A stretch of 64,000 nt of DNA from Paenarthrobacter ilicis (GCF_016907545.1 NZ_JAFBCD010000001.1:1302001-1366000); one strand, 5' to 3'. Numbered from the stretch's first letter, positions 18,206-28,219 are shown. Translations and numbers: made by a program. The notes: a model not told the origin generated them from the sequence alone.

Positions 18206-19108
18206 ATGACTTCAAGCAACGACGCTTCCGGCGCTCCCATCGAGGAGCGGAAGCACAGCACCAGTCCTTACCAGGCCTCCGGCTCCCTCCAGGGCAGGAC
18301 CCTGCTGATGTCCGGAGGCAGCCGGGGCATCGGGTTGGCCATTGCCACCAGGGCTGCCCGGGATGGCGCCAATATTGTGCTGATGGCCAAGACCGGCGAT
18401 CCCCACCCCAAGCTGGAAGGCACCGTCTTTACCGCCGCGGAGCAGCTGGTGGCCGCGGGCGGCCAGGCCTTGCCGCTGGTGGGTGATGTCCGCAACGACG
18501 CCGACGTCGAGGCAGCAGTCGCCGCCGCCGTCGAACGTTTTGGGGGAATTGACGTTGTGGTCAACAACGCCTCCGCAATCGACCTGTCCCGCACGGATGC
18601 CGTGGATATGAAGCGCTACGACCTTATGCAGGACATCAATGTCCGCGGCACGTTCCTGTTGTCCAAACTGGCGCTCCCGCACCTGCGGACATCAACCAAC
18701 GGCCACATTCTCACCCTGTCTCCGCCCCTGAACCTGGATCCCAAGTGGGCTGGAATGCACCTTGCCTACACCATGGCCAAGTACGGCATGAGCCTGACCA
18801 CGCTGGGCCTGGCCGAAGAATTGAAGGACGACGGTGTCTGCGTCAATTCGCTGTGGCCCTGCACCCTGATCGACACGGCAGCAATCCGCAACATGCCCGG
18901 TGGCACGCAGATGGTGCAGGCAGCCCGTGGGCCGGAGATCATGGCGGATGCCGCCCATGCCGTCCTCACCGGCGTTGGAACCGGAGCAACTGCCAGCGGA
19001 AACTTCTTCACGGACGAGCAGGTGCTTCGCGCCGCCGGTGTGACGGACTTTTCCTCCTACAGCCTGGGAGCTTCGGAGCAGGATCTGGTCCCGGACATCT
19101 TCCTGTAG
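18206..19108 (+). CDS. Short-chain dehydrogenase/reductase (HSDL2-like)
   Basis: A 300-residue NAD(P)-dependent oxidoreductase. The cofactor motif MSGGSRGIGLAIATRAARDG is at residues 36-55, NNAS follows at about 126, and the catalytic set lies in LTLSPPLNL and AYTMAKYGMS (Ser, Tyr-x3-Lys). The acidic/lysine pattern and C-terminal GNFFTDEQVLRAAGV resemble the hydroxysteroid dehydrogenase-like 2 and AtuG groups, which act on lipid-derived or terpenoid acyl substrates; the substrate here is unknown. It is divergent from the carboxylase beta gene, and two operator-like inverted repeats lie in the 215-base gap, so both may respond to a fatty-acid or acyl-CoA signal. Confidence 0.9.
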   Translation: MTSSNDASGAPIEERKHSTSPYQASGSLQGRTLLMSGGSRGIGLAIATRAARDGANIVLMAKTGDPHPKLEGTVFTAAEQLVAAGGQALPLVGDVRNDADVEAAVAAAVERFGGIDVVVNNASAIDLSRTDAVDMKRYDLMQDINVRGTFLLSKLALPHLRTSTNGHILTLSPPLNLDPKWAGMHLAYTMAKYGMSLTTLGLAEELKDDGVCVNSLWPCTLIDTAAIRNMPGGTQMVQAARGPEIMADAAHAVLTGVGTGATASGNFFTDEQVLRAAGVTDFSSYSLGASEQDLVPDIFL

Positions 19109-19185
19109 GAAGTTTCCAGCCACGCTCCGGCGTATTCCCAGCTCCGCAGGGGGCTGCGGCTGTCCCGACTCGATAGGATTCAGCT

Positions 19186-20136
19186 ATGGATGCCGAACCA
19201 ACCGCCAGCCGCGACCCCTCGCCACACCGTGGACAGTCCCAGCCTGCACAGTCCCACCCTGAACAGTCCCGCTCCAGGCTGGACAGGGAATCGTTGGTGG
19301 CGCCGGACTTCCTGGCGGCAACGGGCATCCCGCAGCTGACCATCGCTCAAACTACCGGGTCAACCAACCAGGACCTGCTCAGGGCCGTCACGGTTGAACC
19401 TGACAAGTGGGCCGACCTCGCTGTATTGACTGCCGAACACCAGACTGCGGCCCGTGGCCGGTTGGACAGGCAATGGGAGGCGCCGGAGATGTCCTCGGTC
19501 CTTGTCTCCATCGTGCTGCGCCCTGTCACGGCCGGTGGCATGCCGGTGCCCACCCAAACGTACTCGTGGTTGTCGCTGCTTGCGGCCGTGGCGCTGCGTG
19601 AGGCACTGCAGGAGACGGCCGGCGTCACGGCGGACATCAAATGGCCCAACGATGTCCTGGTAAATGGCAGGAAAATTGCCGGGATCCTGGCCCAGATGTC
19701 GCCGCTGAGCGACGGTACTGTGCCCGCAGTGATCCTGGGCGTGGGGCTCAATGTGACGTTGGCCCAGGACGAGTTGCCCGTTCCCACGGCCACGTCGTTG
19801 GCCCTGGAAGGGGCCACGACGACGGACCGCACGGCGCTGCTGAAAAGCTACCTTTCCCGTTTTGCCCGCCTCTACCGCAGTTTCTGCAACTCCGAGGGGG
19901 ACCCCACTGCCGGGCTGGCGGGAGGTCCTTCCCTTCACAAGCGCGTGGAATCCGCCATGGTCACGTTGGGCAAGGAAGTTCGCGCGCACCTTCCCGGTGA
20001 CAACGAACTCGTGGGTCATGCCTCCCGCTTGGACGAGCACGGCTCGTTGCTCGTGGTGGATCACGGGGGCAGGGAGCATGTGGTGACAGCAGGGGACGTG
20101 GTGCACCTCCGCGCAACCGATAGTGGATATGCGTAA
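19186..20136 (+). CDS. birA: Biotin-[acetyl-CoA-carboxylase] ligase
   Basis: A 316-residue biotin protein ligase. Motifs seen are TTGSTNQDLL, the ATP/biotin loop EHQTAARGRLDRQW, VSIVLRP, KWPNDVLVNGRKIAGIL (catalytic Lys region) and a short C-terminal SH3-like domain. There is no N-terminal helix-turn-helix, so it should be a monofunctional enzyme rather than a biotin repressor. It activates biotin as biotinyl-AMP and attaches it to the Lys in EAMKM of the carboxylase alpha chain at 6150-7961. Residues 1-40 are a poorly conserved, Ser/Gln/Pro-rich extension (PAQSHPEQSRSR). Its stop overlaps the PH-domain gene. Confidence 0.93.
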   Translation: MDAEPTASRDPSPHRGQSQPAQSHPEQSRSRLDRESLVAPDFLAATGIPQLTIAQTTGSTNQDLLRAVTVEPDKWADLAVLTAEHQTAARGRLDRQWEAPEMSSVLVSIVLRPVTAGGMPVPTQTYSWLSLLAAVALREALQETAGVTADIKWPNDVLVNGRKIAGILAQMSPLSDGTVPAVILGVGLNVTLAQDELPVPTATSLALEGATTTDRTALLKSYLSRFARLYRSFCNSEGDPTAGLAGGPSLHKRVESAMVTLGKEVRAHLPGDNELVGHASRLDEHGSLLVVDHGGREHVVTAGDVVHLRATDSGYA

Positions 20137-20722
20137 AGAGCTGCTTCCCGGGGAGCAGGTCATCGCCATGACACGGCAGCAAGCGCGGTCCCTGTTCTTC
20201 CCGGTGCTGTTGTTTGTGGTTGTTCCCGCAGTAGGCGCCTACATATGTGCTTGGCTTGTCAAAGGAAATGCCCAGCGGCTTGCGCCGTTCATTACAGTGG
20301 AGTGGACCCCTTGGCTGATCGGGGCCACGCTGGTGTTGGCAGGATGGCTGTTGCTGGGCTACTGCGTGCGCAGGGTCCTGCGTTGGCGCTCCGTGAGATA
20401 CATCCTGACCAGTCGGCGGATACTTGCCAAGTACGGAATGTTTCGGCGCAATGATTGGCAGGTGTCCTTGGCAGCGGTCCGCAACGTGGGCATCCAGCAA
20501 AACCTGCTCCAACGGACATTGCACTCCGGGAATATATCCTTGGATACCGGGCACTCGGGAACAGCCGTTCTCAACGATGTCCCCCTGGTGGGAAAATTCA
20601 GGGACTTTGTCCAGGATGCCATGGACGACCTGCCCCGCGGCGGCGTCGTGGAGGGTGAAGTGCTGGGTGAGTATGTGGAATTGCCGTGGGAGCTGAGAGA
20701 AGGTGGAAGAGATGAGCGTTGA
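20129..20722 (+). CDS. Membrane PH-domain (bPH2-like) protein
   Basis: A 197-residue protein. Two membrane helices lie at about residues 22-45 (ARSLFFPVLLFVVVPAVGAY) and 60-82 (WLIGATLVLAGWLLLGYCV). A bacterial PH domain follows: SVRYILTSRRILAKYGMFRR and NVGIQQNLLQRTLHSGNISL. Proteins with this YdbS/YdbT-like layout sit in the membrane and are often of unknown function. The ATG at 20129 overlaps the birA stop; a GTG at 20123 would add two residues. The 3' end overlaps the cyclase start, so birA, this gene and the cyclase are one transcription unit. Confidence 0.85.
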   Translation: MRKELLPGEQVIAMTRQQARSLFFPVLLFVVVPAVGAYICAWLVKGNAQRLAPFITVEWTPWLIGATLVLAGWLLLGYCVRRVLRWRSVRYILTSRRILAKYGMFRRNDWQVSLAAVRNVGIQQNLLQRTLHSGNISLDTGHSGTAVLNDVPLVGKFRDFVQDAMDDLPRGGVVEGEVLGEYVELPWELREGGRDER

Positions 20723-21884
20723 GGACCAGAAGGCCGACGAGGACCTGGACCCGGAGTTCGACGCCGTACCCGAACCTTCCGTGGATGAAGATACGAAGGC
20801 GGGGGCTGCTCCAGTGAGCGCCGGCCCGCCCACTGGAGTGATGTCCGCAGAACGGCTTGCCATCAAGGCCCTCGAATCAAAGTTGCTGGGCGGAGAACGC
20901 AAGCTCCGCCGTCGTGAAGTCGCCGCCGGTGCGGGCGTATCCATCCTGTCCGCGCGTAAAGTGTGGCGGGCTTTGGGCTTCCCGAACTTCAATGACGAGG
21001 ACGTTGCTTTTACCGAGCGGGACCAGGCCGCGCTTTCCAGCATTCTGGACTTGGTGCGTGCCGGGCTCTTGACCGAGGAAGCCGCCATTTCGGTGACCCG
21101 TTCCATCGGACAGATGACGGACCGGATGGTGGTCTGGCAGATCGAAGCGCTGGTTGAAGACATGGTCTCGGAGCAGGGTATTCCTGATGCCGTGGCCAGG
21201 AAGCAGCTGGTGGCCCAGCTGCCGGCCCTGGTGGATTCGCTCGAGGAAATCCTGGTCTATTCGTACCGTCGCCAACTCAACGCTGGTGTTCAGCGCTTGG
21301 CGGTCCGTGCCGAGGCGGGACTGCAGGCCAGCGAGGAAGGCCGCGAAGGGGATGAGGACGATTCTCCTTTGCCATTGGCCCGTGCAGTAGGTTTTGCCGA
21401 CCTCGTGTCCTACACCAGCCTCTCCCGCCGCATGAATGAAAAAACCCTGGCGCAATTGGTGCAGCGGTTTGAAAACAAGTGCGCGGAGATCATTTCCGTG
21501 GGCGGTGGGCGCCTGGTGAAGACCGTGGGCGATGAAGTCCTCTACATTGCAGAAACTCCGGCCGCGGGGGCGGAAATTTCGCTGGCGCTGGCCCAGGCCT
21601 TCACGGAAGACGAGATCCTGCCCCAATGCCGGGTTTCCATGGTTTGGGGACGTATTCTTTCGCGGCTTGGTGATATCTACGGGCCTACCGTTAACCTCGC
21701 CGCACGGCTGACCACGCTGGCCCAACCAGGCACTGTGCTGGTGGATGCCATGACCGCTGCCGCCCTGGGACAAGACGACCGCTTTGTCCTGGTCCCGCAG
21801 AAGTCTGAAAACGTCCGCGGTTTTGGCGAGATCCACCCCGTCATGCTGGCGCGTGGCCGCGGCAAGGGCTTGGTTTTGGATTAA
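20712..21884 (+). CDS. Class III adenylate cyclase, Rv1264-like with autoinhibitory N-terminal domain
   Basis: A 390-residue soluble cyclase. Residues 45-165 are helical (ERLAIKALESKLLGGERKLR, then RREVAAGAGV) and match the regulatory domain known from the mycobacterial pH-sensing cyclase Rv1264. Residues 215-390 are the catalytic domain: FADLVSYTSLSRRM (first metal Asp), VKTVGDEVLY (second Asp) and GDIYGPTVNLAARLT with the transition-state Asn and Arg. All key residues look present, so it should make cAMP. The start ATG 20712 has AAGGTGG upstream and lies inside the PH gene. Control by pH is an inference from the family. Confidence 0.9.
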   Translation: MSVEDQKADEDLDPEFDAVPEPSVDEDTKAGAAPVSAGPPTGVMSAERLAIKALESKLLGGERKLRRREVAAGAGVSILSARKVWRALGFPNFNDEDVAFTERDQAALSSILDLVRAGLLTEEAAISVTRSIGQMTDRMVVWQIEALVEDMVSEQGIPDAVARKQLVAQLPALVDSLEEILVYSYRRQLNAGVQRLAVRAEAGLQASEEGREGDEDDSPLPLARAVGFADLVSYTSLSRRMNEKTLAQLVQRFENKCAEIISVGGGRLVKTVGDEVLYIAETPAAGAEISLALAQAFTEDEILPQCRVSMVWGRILSRLGDIYGPTVNLAARLTTLAQPGTVLVDAMTAAALGQDDRFVLVPQKSENVRGFGEIHPVMLARGRGKGLVLD

Positions 21885-21919
21885 GCCGCACTCCACCCTG
21901 CTTAGCAAAACGATGGATT

Positions 21920-21950
21920 AACCCGGTACTCTTGGGTTGTTTGTTTTTTG
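21920..21950 (+). terminator. Possible terminator after the birA-PH-cyclase operon
   Basis: A short AACCC/GGGTT hairpin (21920-21924 with 21934-21938) is followed by GTTTGTTTTTTG, one of the few T-runs in the region. It lies 36 bases past the cyclase stop and before the giant surface-protein genes. The stem is short, so the call is tentative; the T-rich stretch might instead be part of the next gene's promoter. Confidence 0.4.
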
Positions 21951-21999
21951 TGGCGCCTTGGGGTCGGTGTCAGTCACCTGAGTTGTGGGGGAACGTCGG

Positions 22000-24900
22000 A
22001 TGGGTCTTCCGGAGAGGTCCAGCACTAAACGTGCCGGAAACCGCCGTCGCAGAATACTGTCCGCTTCCGCTTTTGCTGTTGCAGGCGCAGTGGTGGTGAC
22101 GGGAGCAATCCTCTACCCCGGATTCAAGACCACCGAGGTGGACCTCAACGACGGCGGCGTGTGGGTTGTCAGTAAGTCCAAGAATGCCGCCGGGCGCCTG
22201 AACTACCCTTCCAAATCGCTGGACGGTGCCGTGACGCCCGCCAGCACCAGTTTCGACATCCTCCAGCGGGCCGGCGACATCTTTATCGATGACTCGGACG
22301 GCGGCACCATCAACCCGGTCAATGCGGCCAACATGCGTCTGGGGGGCGACCAGAAACTTCCCGGCTCCGCAGCGGTCAGCTTCGGTACCAAGGTCCTGGC
22401 AGTAACGGACGCTTCCAAGGGCAAGGTCTGGGCATCGTCGCCCACGTCGATCGGAGGATTCAGCGAAGAGTCCGAGCCGCTTTTTGAGCAGTCCCCTGGA
22501 GTTGTTTCCGTGGTGGGTATGGATGACACCATCCACACCCTGGACCCCAAGACAGGCCGTTTGACCGCCACAGTGGTGGACGCCAACGGCAAATCCGTGG
22601 ATTCCCGCGTGCGCAACGATGACCGGCTCAAGGCCGATGGCAAGATCCAACTCACCGCGGTGGGGGACAAGGCCGTGGTTCTCAATGAATCCACGGGGGA
22701 CATCGTCCTGCCAAACGGCAACACAGTGCACTTGGACGACGCCCGCGACGCGAAGCTCCAGCAAAGTGGACCGTCCGCCGACACTGTAGCCATTGCCACC
22801 CCCAGAGCACTGTTGCTGCAACCTCTTGACGGCGGTACGGCAAAGACTGTCAGCGCTGACGGTCAAGGTACTCCGGCCGCTCCGGTCCGCTTGGGAACAT
22901 GCACGTACTCCGCGTGGTCGGGTGCCAATAAGTACGTCCGCGAATGCAGCAACGAGGCGGACAGCAAGCGGACCGACATTCCCAAGGCCAGCGGTTCCCC
23001 GTCCTATGTCTTCAGGGTCAACCGCGATCTGGTGGTTCTCAACGACGTCAACGCGGGCAACGTGTGGATGGTCAACCAGAACATGCAGTTGGTGAACAAC
23101 TGGGACGACGTCATTCCTCCGCAGCAAACATCGGACGACGCCGACAAAGACTCCGCTGACGAAGTCCAGCAGACCGTTCTTCCGGACCGCAGCAAGCCGA
23201 ACACGGCCCCCGTTGCCAAACCGGATGCCTATGGTGTCCGTGCCGGCAAAACCACCATCCTTCCGGTTTTGGACAACGACGCCGATGCCGATGGCGATGT
23301 CTTGACGGTCAGCGCTGCCGGGCCACTCAAGACCGGAGCACTGTCCGCGGTGTATGGGGGCACTGGCTTCCAGATCGCCGTGCCGGCAGGCACCACCGGT
23401 TCGGAAACGTTCAAGTACACCGTGGACGACGGCCGCGGTGGTACCGGCGGCGCGGACGTGAGCCTCCGGGTTGTCCCGCCGGAGGAAAACAACGCGCCCC
23501 AACCCAAGCCGAACCGCAACAACGCCCTTGTGGTCCAGAGCGGCAAAATCGCCAGCCAGTTTATTCTCACCGACTGGTTGGATCCCGACGGCGACGACCT
23601 CTTCGCCGTCGCCGTCTCCAGCAGCGACCCGGCAGACCAGGTCCGGATCCGGCCCGATGGTTTGCTCACCTTCCAGGACTCGGGGGCGGGCCCCGGCCGA
23701 AAGACCCTGACGGTCAGCGTTTCAGACGGTTCCCTGACCATGCAGGGCCAAATCAGCGTGGATGTCCGTGCACCCGGGGCCCTCCCTCCCATTGCAAACG
23801 CAGATCACGTGGTGGCTGTTGCGGGCCAGGACACCGTGGTTGCACCGCTCAAGAACGACACCGATCCCCAAGGCGGCACCCTCCGGTTGGCGCAGGCGCA
23901 ACCTGACGAGCAATCCACGGCGGTGGTGGGCCCGGATCAGCAGACCTTCACGTTCAACTCAACCACCGTGGGCGCCCATTACGTCACCTATATGGTCACC
24001 AACGGTCCTGCCAGCGCCCAACAACTGGTTCGCGTGGACGTGGTGTCCGGGAACAGCGATGGCGCACCGGTTGCTGTCCGCGACATCGCCCTTCTTCCCA
24101 GCGGCGGAAGCACAGTGGTGGATGTCCTGGGCAATGACTCCGACCCGGCAGGGGGAGTGCTGGTGGTCCAATCGGTGACCGCTGCGGACGGGCTTCCCGT
24201 ATCCGTGGCCGTCCTGGATCACTCGGTGGTCAAGATCACCGACATCCGGGCCGAGGGGCAACTGTCCCTCAAATACACCATTTCCAATGGCAAGGCCTCG
24301 GCTACGGGAGATATCTCTGTCCAGGTGGTCCCGGCCCCCGCCAAGCTCCAGGCACCCCAGGCCAAGCCGGATGAAGCCACCGTTCGCGTGGGCGACGTAG
24401 TGACCATTCCCGTACTGGAGAACGACACTGATCCCAACGGCGGCGAATTGACGCTGGATCCTGTCCTGGCACAGCAACCGGATGATGCCCAGGGCCGGAT
24501 CTTCGTCTCCGGAAACACCCTCCGGTTCATTGCCGGCCCTGAGCCGACCACCGCCTACGCCATCTACAAAGTCAGCAACGCCTCCGGTCAAACCGACTCC
24601 CAGCAAGTCACCATCCGGGTCCGCGACCGTGACGACGCAACCAACACCCGGCCGGAGCCGCGCAACCTCACCGCGCGCGTTGTGGCCGGAATGAGTGTCA
24701 AGATCCCCGTGCCGTTGGACGGAATCGACGCTGATGGCGACTCGGTGCAACTCATGGGCATAGACAAGGCACCGGAACGTGGCACTGCCGTCCTCAGGGA
24801 CGGCTACCTGGAATACACCGCCGGAGCCAAGTCCGCAGGTACTGACACGTTCAGCTACCGGGTGCGCGATCGCATCGGGGCCGAGAACACCGGCACGGTC

Positions 24901-27900
24901 ATTGTGGGCATCGCACCGGCCGAGGCGGACAACCAAAAGCCGGTTGCTGTTGATGACACTGTAGAGGTGCGGCCCGGCCGCAGGGTGGCAGTGGATGCGT
25001 TGAAGAACGACTCGGATCCTGACGGCGACCCGATCGGCCTGGTCTCCACGCTTGAGGCGAAGCCTGAACTTCAAGCGGAGGCCATCAACGGCAAAGTTGT
25101 TCTTACCGCACCGGACAATGCCGGGACCGAGAGCATCAGCTACCGGATCCAGGACGACAAAAAGGCCGAGGCCAGTGCTGTTATCCGTGTCGAAACGAGC
25201 CCTACGGCCCCCCTGCACGCGCCCATTGCCGTCGACGACAGGGTGACGCTTGCCGAGACACTGGGAAAGACGGCAGTTGACGTACCGGTCCTGAAGAACG
25301 ATTCGGATCCGGATGGCGTGGCCGAGGACCTGAAAATCTCACTGCCGGATGGCAACCCGAACGCCCGGGTGGGGACCGATGGCAATGTAGTGGTGACGCT
25401 GGTACCCCAGGACCAACTGATTCCTTATACGGTGACCGACATCGACGGACTGTCCGCGACTGCCGTCATCTGGGTTCCCGGGCAGGGCCTGCAGTACCCG
25501 ACGCTCTCGAACAACACGGTGGTGGAGGTGACCGCCGGCAAGGAAGTCACACTGCCGCTGCAGGACTACGTGAAGGTGAGGGACGGCCGCCAGGCACGGA
25601 TTACCGTGGCCGACACCATCCGGGTACAGGGCGGGGAATCCACCAACGTCATTGCAGGCGACGGTACTGCCCTCAGGTATGCAGCCCAGGCCGACTACGC
25701 CGGGCCGGGCTCCGTGACGTTCGAGGTGACGGACGGCAGCGGGCCTGATGACGCGGATGGATTGAAATCCACCCTCACCATCATGACCAAGGTGTTGCCG
25801 GATCCCGACGCGAACCATCCGCCCACGTTCAGCGGCGCCACCATGGAGGCACCGAAGGGCGAGACCGTAGACCTGGATCTTGCCAACCTGGCCAACGACG
25901 TTGATGAGAAGGACCAGGGAAAGCTCACCTTCAGCGTTGACGGCGACCTGCCGGCCGGGTTCAATGCCCGGGTTGAAGGCACAGTCCTGAAGGTAACTCC
26001 AGGGGATGCGCTCAACCCCGGAGCCCGGGGGACGTTGCCGTTGAAAGTCACCGATGGCCGTTCCGAGCCCGTCAAGGCGGCGGTCACCGTGACCGTAGTG
26101 TCCTCCAACAGGCCCAAGCCTGCTGCCAACGATGACGTGGTGGACAAAGCCAATGCGGGCAAGACGGAGACCGTCAATGTCCTGGGCAACGACTTCAATC
26201 CCTTCAGTGAGCCTTTGACCATTGTTTCCGCCGTGGTGGAGACGGGATCGGCCTCGGGGCAGCCAGGGATCAGTGGCGACTCGATCACCGTGACTCCTGC
26301 GGATGGATTCAAGGGCGTCCTGGTGGTGCGGTACACCATCAAAGACAAAACCGATGATCCAAGCCGCCAGGCCGTTGGACGGCTGCGGCTGACCGTCAGG
26401 GACAAACCCGATGCGCCGTCCGCGCCCTCGGCAACGGATGTCCGGAGCAAGACGGCGGTGCTGAAGTGGGCTCCGCCATCGGACAACGGCGCACCCATCT
26501 CCAAATACACCGTCAAATCAGCGGGATTCCAGCAGGAATGTCCCACCACCACCTGCACCTTGACTGGATTGACCAACAATGTGAAGTACGTCTTCACTGT
26601 TGTTGCCACCAACGAGGTCGGGGATTCACAACCGTCGGTGGCGTCCAACGAGATCCGCCCGGACGAGAAACCATCGCCCCCGGGTGCTCCGTCCATCAAG
26701 GCCGGAGACAAGGACCTGGCCATCACGTGGACCCCGGCGAAAACCGAGGGCTCCCCGGTAAAGCACTACAACCTTGAGATCTCCCCGCCGCCGGCCAACG
26801 GCATCGCCGTGAAGAACGAGGTAACCGGCCTGAGCTACACCTGGCCCGGGTTGACCAATGGCGTGAACTACAAAGTGCGCGCCCAAGCCGTCAACGAGCT
26901 CGGCCCCTCGGATTGGGGACTCTATTCGGCAGAAGACCACCCCGCCGGTCTACCAGGCGCCCCCGCGGCGCCGAGCACCGCCGTCGTGTCTTCCGTGGGT
27001 TCGCAAAACCAGCTGCGGGTGGACTGGGCCGAGCCGAACATCAACGGCGACCCCATCAAGAACTATTACGTGACCATGAGCGGTGGCAGCGGCGCGGCCC
27101 AAACCCAGACTGTTGCCGGCACCGTGCGCACGGCCACCTTCACCGCCGGCAACTCCGAGGCGGCCTACACCTTCACCGTCCAAGCCGAGAACAAGGCCGG
27201 GAAGGGTGCAGTCAGCGCATCGTCCGCGCCCCGCCGCGCCACGGGCAAGTTGGGCACCGTGGGCAACGTCAGCGCTACGCCGGCCAATACCGGCGCTGCG
27301 GGTGGACAGCTGACCATCAACTTCACTGTCCTGAGTGCGGCGCAAAGAAACGGTTCGTCGGCCAGCGAAGTAACCTACAGCTATTCGGCAGCCGGCCGTA
27401 CCGGAGCGATCCAGCCCGGACAAACCGTCGGCGGCTTCAACAATGGCCAAGCAACCAACGTGACCGTCACGGCACACTCGTCCGTGGCGCCGAGCTCGGA
27501 CGCCAGCGCTCCCGCTTCAGCCACCCCCTACGGTGCCCCCGGAACGCCGTCGGCCTCCGGATCCAACGGTGCGCTGAACCAAAAGTCAGTAACGTTCAAC
27601 TGGTCCTCGCCCGGTCCCAACACCAATGACGTCAAGACCACCAAGATCAGCATTGACAACGGTGGATGGGAAACCGTTGGTGCTTCCGGCAGCCGGACCA
27701 TCAACACTGCTGGATGGGAAGAAGGGCACAGCATCAGGGTGCAGACCTTCAACTCCTTGGGAACAGGTGGCGGCATTGCCTCGGCCAGCGCCGCGTCCGG
27801 CAAGCAAGGCGTTTGGGAGGGTGTGCTCAACACAGGCGTTGTTGGAAGGTCATGCACCTACACCCAAGGTGGGAAAAACTACCAACCGGACCCCGCCTTT

Positions 27901-28113
27901 ACGTGCGACGGCAAGGGCGGAAACCAGCCGCCGTGGGAGTACCCGAACCAAAAGATGGTGGTCAAGTGCTACATCGTCCAGGGCGACTCTTTGAACCAGA
28001 TGTTCACGTGGTGGCGCATCGAAGATGGCTCAGCCCGCAACGTGGGCCGGTACATCATCTCCTTCCACACCACGATCGGCGAGCCCGGACCGCTGGGAGC
28101 GCCGCCATGTTGA
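22000..28113 (+). CDS. Giant surface protein 1: N-terminal anchor, propeller-like domain, Ig/cadherin-like repeats, FN3 domains
   Basis: About 2,037 residues. The N-terminus is basic (KRAGNRRRRI) followed by one hydrophobic helix (about residues 20-42), so the rest probably lies outside the cell, tethered at the N-terminus. Residues 45-390 look like a beta-propeller (VWVVSKSKNAAGRLNYP, VVSVVGMDDTIHTLDPKTGR). Residues 400-1470 hold about ten repeats marked by [22 protein letters not shown] and VLENDTDPNGG, the calcium-site style of cadherin/VCBS/tandem-95 Ig domains. Residues 1475-1930 hold three clear FN3 domains plus weaker ones. The C-terminal 90 residues have four Cys and end APPC. Start chosen at ATG 22000 (GGGGGA 7 bases upstream) rather than GTG 21985. 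Role inferred: adhesion or envelope scaffold. Confidence 0.85.
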   Translation: MGLPERSSTKRAGNRRRRILSASAFAVAGAVVVTGAILYPGFKTTEVDLNDGGVWVVSKSKNAAGRLNYPSKSLDGAVTPASTSFDILQRAGDIFIDDSDGGTINPVNAANMRLGGDQKLPGSAAVSFGTKVLAVTDASKGKVWASSPTSIGGFSEESEPLFEQSPGVVSVVGMDDTIHTLDPKTGRLTATVVDANGKSVDSRVRNDDRLKADGKIQLTAVGDKAVVLNESTGDIVLPNGNTVHLDDARDAKLQQSGPSADTVAIATPRALLLQPLDGGTAKTVSADGQGTPAAPVRLGTCTYSAWSGANKYVRECSNEADSKRTDIPKASGSPSYVFRVNRDLVVLNDVNAGNVWMVNQNMQLVNNWDDVIPPQQTSDDADKDSADEVQQTVLPDRSKPNTAPVAKPDAYGVRAGKTTILPVLDNDADADGDVLTVSAAGPLKTGALSAVYGGTGFQIAVPAGTTGSETFKYTVDDGRGGTGGADVSLRVVPPEENNAPQPKPNRNNALVVQSGKIASQFILTDWLDPDGDDLFAVAVSSSDPADQVRIRPDGLLTFQDSGAGPGRKTLTVSVSDGSLTMQGQISVDVRAPGALPPIANADHVVAVAGQDTVVAPLKNDTDPQGGTLRLAQAQPDEQSTAVVGPDQQTFTFNSTTVGAHYVTYMVTNGPASAQQLVRVDVVSGNSDGAPVAVRDIALLPSGGSTVVDVLGNDSDPAGGVLVVQSVTAADGLPVSVAVLDHSVVKITDIRAEGQLSLKYTISNGKASATGDISVQVVPAPAKLQAPQAKPDEATVRVGDVVTIPVLENDTDPNGGELTLDPVLAQQPDDAQGRIFVSGNTLRFIAGPEPTTAYAIYKVSNASGQTDSQQVTIRVRDRDDATNTRPEPRNLTARVVAGMSVKIPVPLDGIDADGDSVQLMGIDKAPERGTAVLRDGYLEYTAGAKSAGTDTFSYRVRDRIGAENTGTVIVGIAPAEADNQKPVAVDDTVEVRPGRRVAVDALKNDSDPDGDPIGLVSTLEAKPELQAEAINGKVVLTAPDNAGTESISYRIQDDKKAEASAVIRVETSPTAPLHAPIAVDDRVTLAETLGKTAVDVPVLKNDSDPDGVAEDLKISLPDGNPNARVGTDGNVVVTLVPQDQLIPYTVTDIDGLSATAVIWVPGQGLQYPTLSNNTVVEVTAGKEVTLPLQDYVKVRDGRQARITVADTIRVQGGESTNVIAGDGTALRYAAQADYAGPGSVTFEVTDGSGPDDADGLKSTLTIMTKVLPDPDANHPPTFSGATMEAPKGETVDLDLANLANDVDEKDQGKLTFSVDGDLPAGFNARVEGTVLKVTPGDALNPGARGTLPLKVTDGRSEPVKAAVTVTVVSSNRPKPAANDDVVDKANAGKTETVNVLGNDFNPFSEPLTIVSAVVETGSASGQPGISGDSITVTPADGFKGVLVVRYTIKDKTDDPSRQAVGRLRLTVRDKPDAPSAPSATDVRSKTAVLKWAPPSDNGAPISKYTVKSAGFQQECPTTTCTLTGLTNNVKYVFTVVATNEVGDSQPSVASNEIRPDEKPSPPGAPSIKAGDKDLAITWTPAKTEGSPVKHYNLEISPPPANGIAVKNEVTGLSYTWPGLTNGVNYKVRAQAVNELGPSDWGLYSAEDHPAGLPGAPAAPSTAVVSSVGSQNQLRVDWAEPNINGDPIKNYYVTMSGGSGAAQTQTVAGTVRTATFTAGNSEAAYTFTVQAENKAGKGAVSASSAPRRATGKLGTVGNVSATPANTGAAGGQLTINFTVLSAAQRNGSSASEVTYSYSAAGRTGAIQPGQTVGGFNNGQATNVTVTAHSSVAPSSDASAPASATPYGAPGTPSASGSNGALNQKSVTFNWSSPGPNTNDVKTTKISIDNGGWETVGASGSRTINTAGWEEGHSIRVQTFNSLGTGGGIASASAASGKQGVWEGVLNTGVVGRSCTYTQGGKNYQPDPAFTCDGKGGNQPPWEYPNQKMVVKCYIVQGDSLNQMFTWWRIEDGSARNVGRYIISFHTTIGEPGPLGAPPC

Positions 28114-28185
28114 CAGTCCGTTCGCGAGGTGAGGCGAAAGATGTCCCCATCGCGCGACCCCGGCAATGCACAGTAGGCTGTGCAA

Positions 28186-28219
28186 GCCAAGGTGCTGCCC
28201 GGACCCGGGGGCCCTTGGC
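28186..28219 (+). terminator. Hairpin after giant gene 1
   Basis: GCCAAGG (28186-28192) pairs with CCTTGGC (28213-28219), with a further GC-rich inner stem. It lies about 73 bases past the stop, within the 253-base gap between the two giant genes, where the promoter of giant gene 2 would also be. No T-tract follows, so termination is only possible, not clear. I see no small gene in the gap. Confidence 0.35.

Noticed and set aside
21970..23502. A 510-codon open frame on the minus strand opposite giant gene 1, and a similar 558-codon frame at 29363-31039.
   Set aside because: Both are antisense shadows of the repeat-rich giant genes; composition is poor and no family is recognised.
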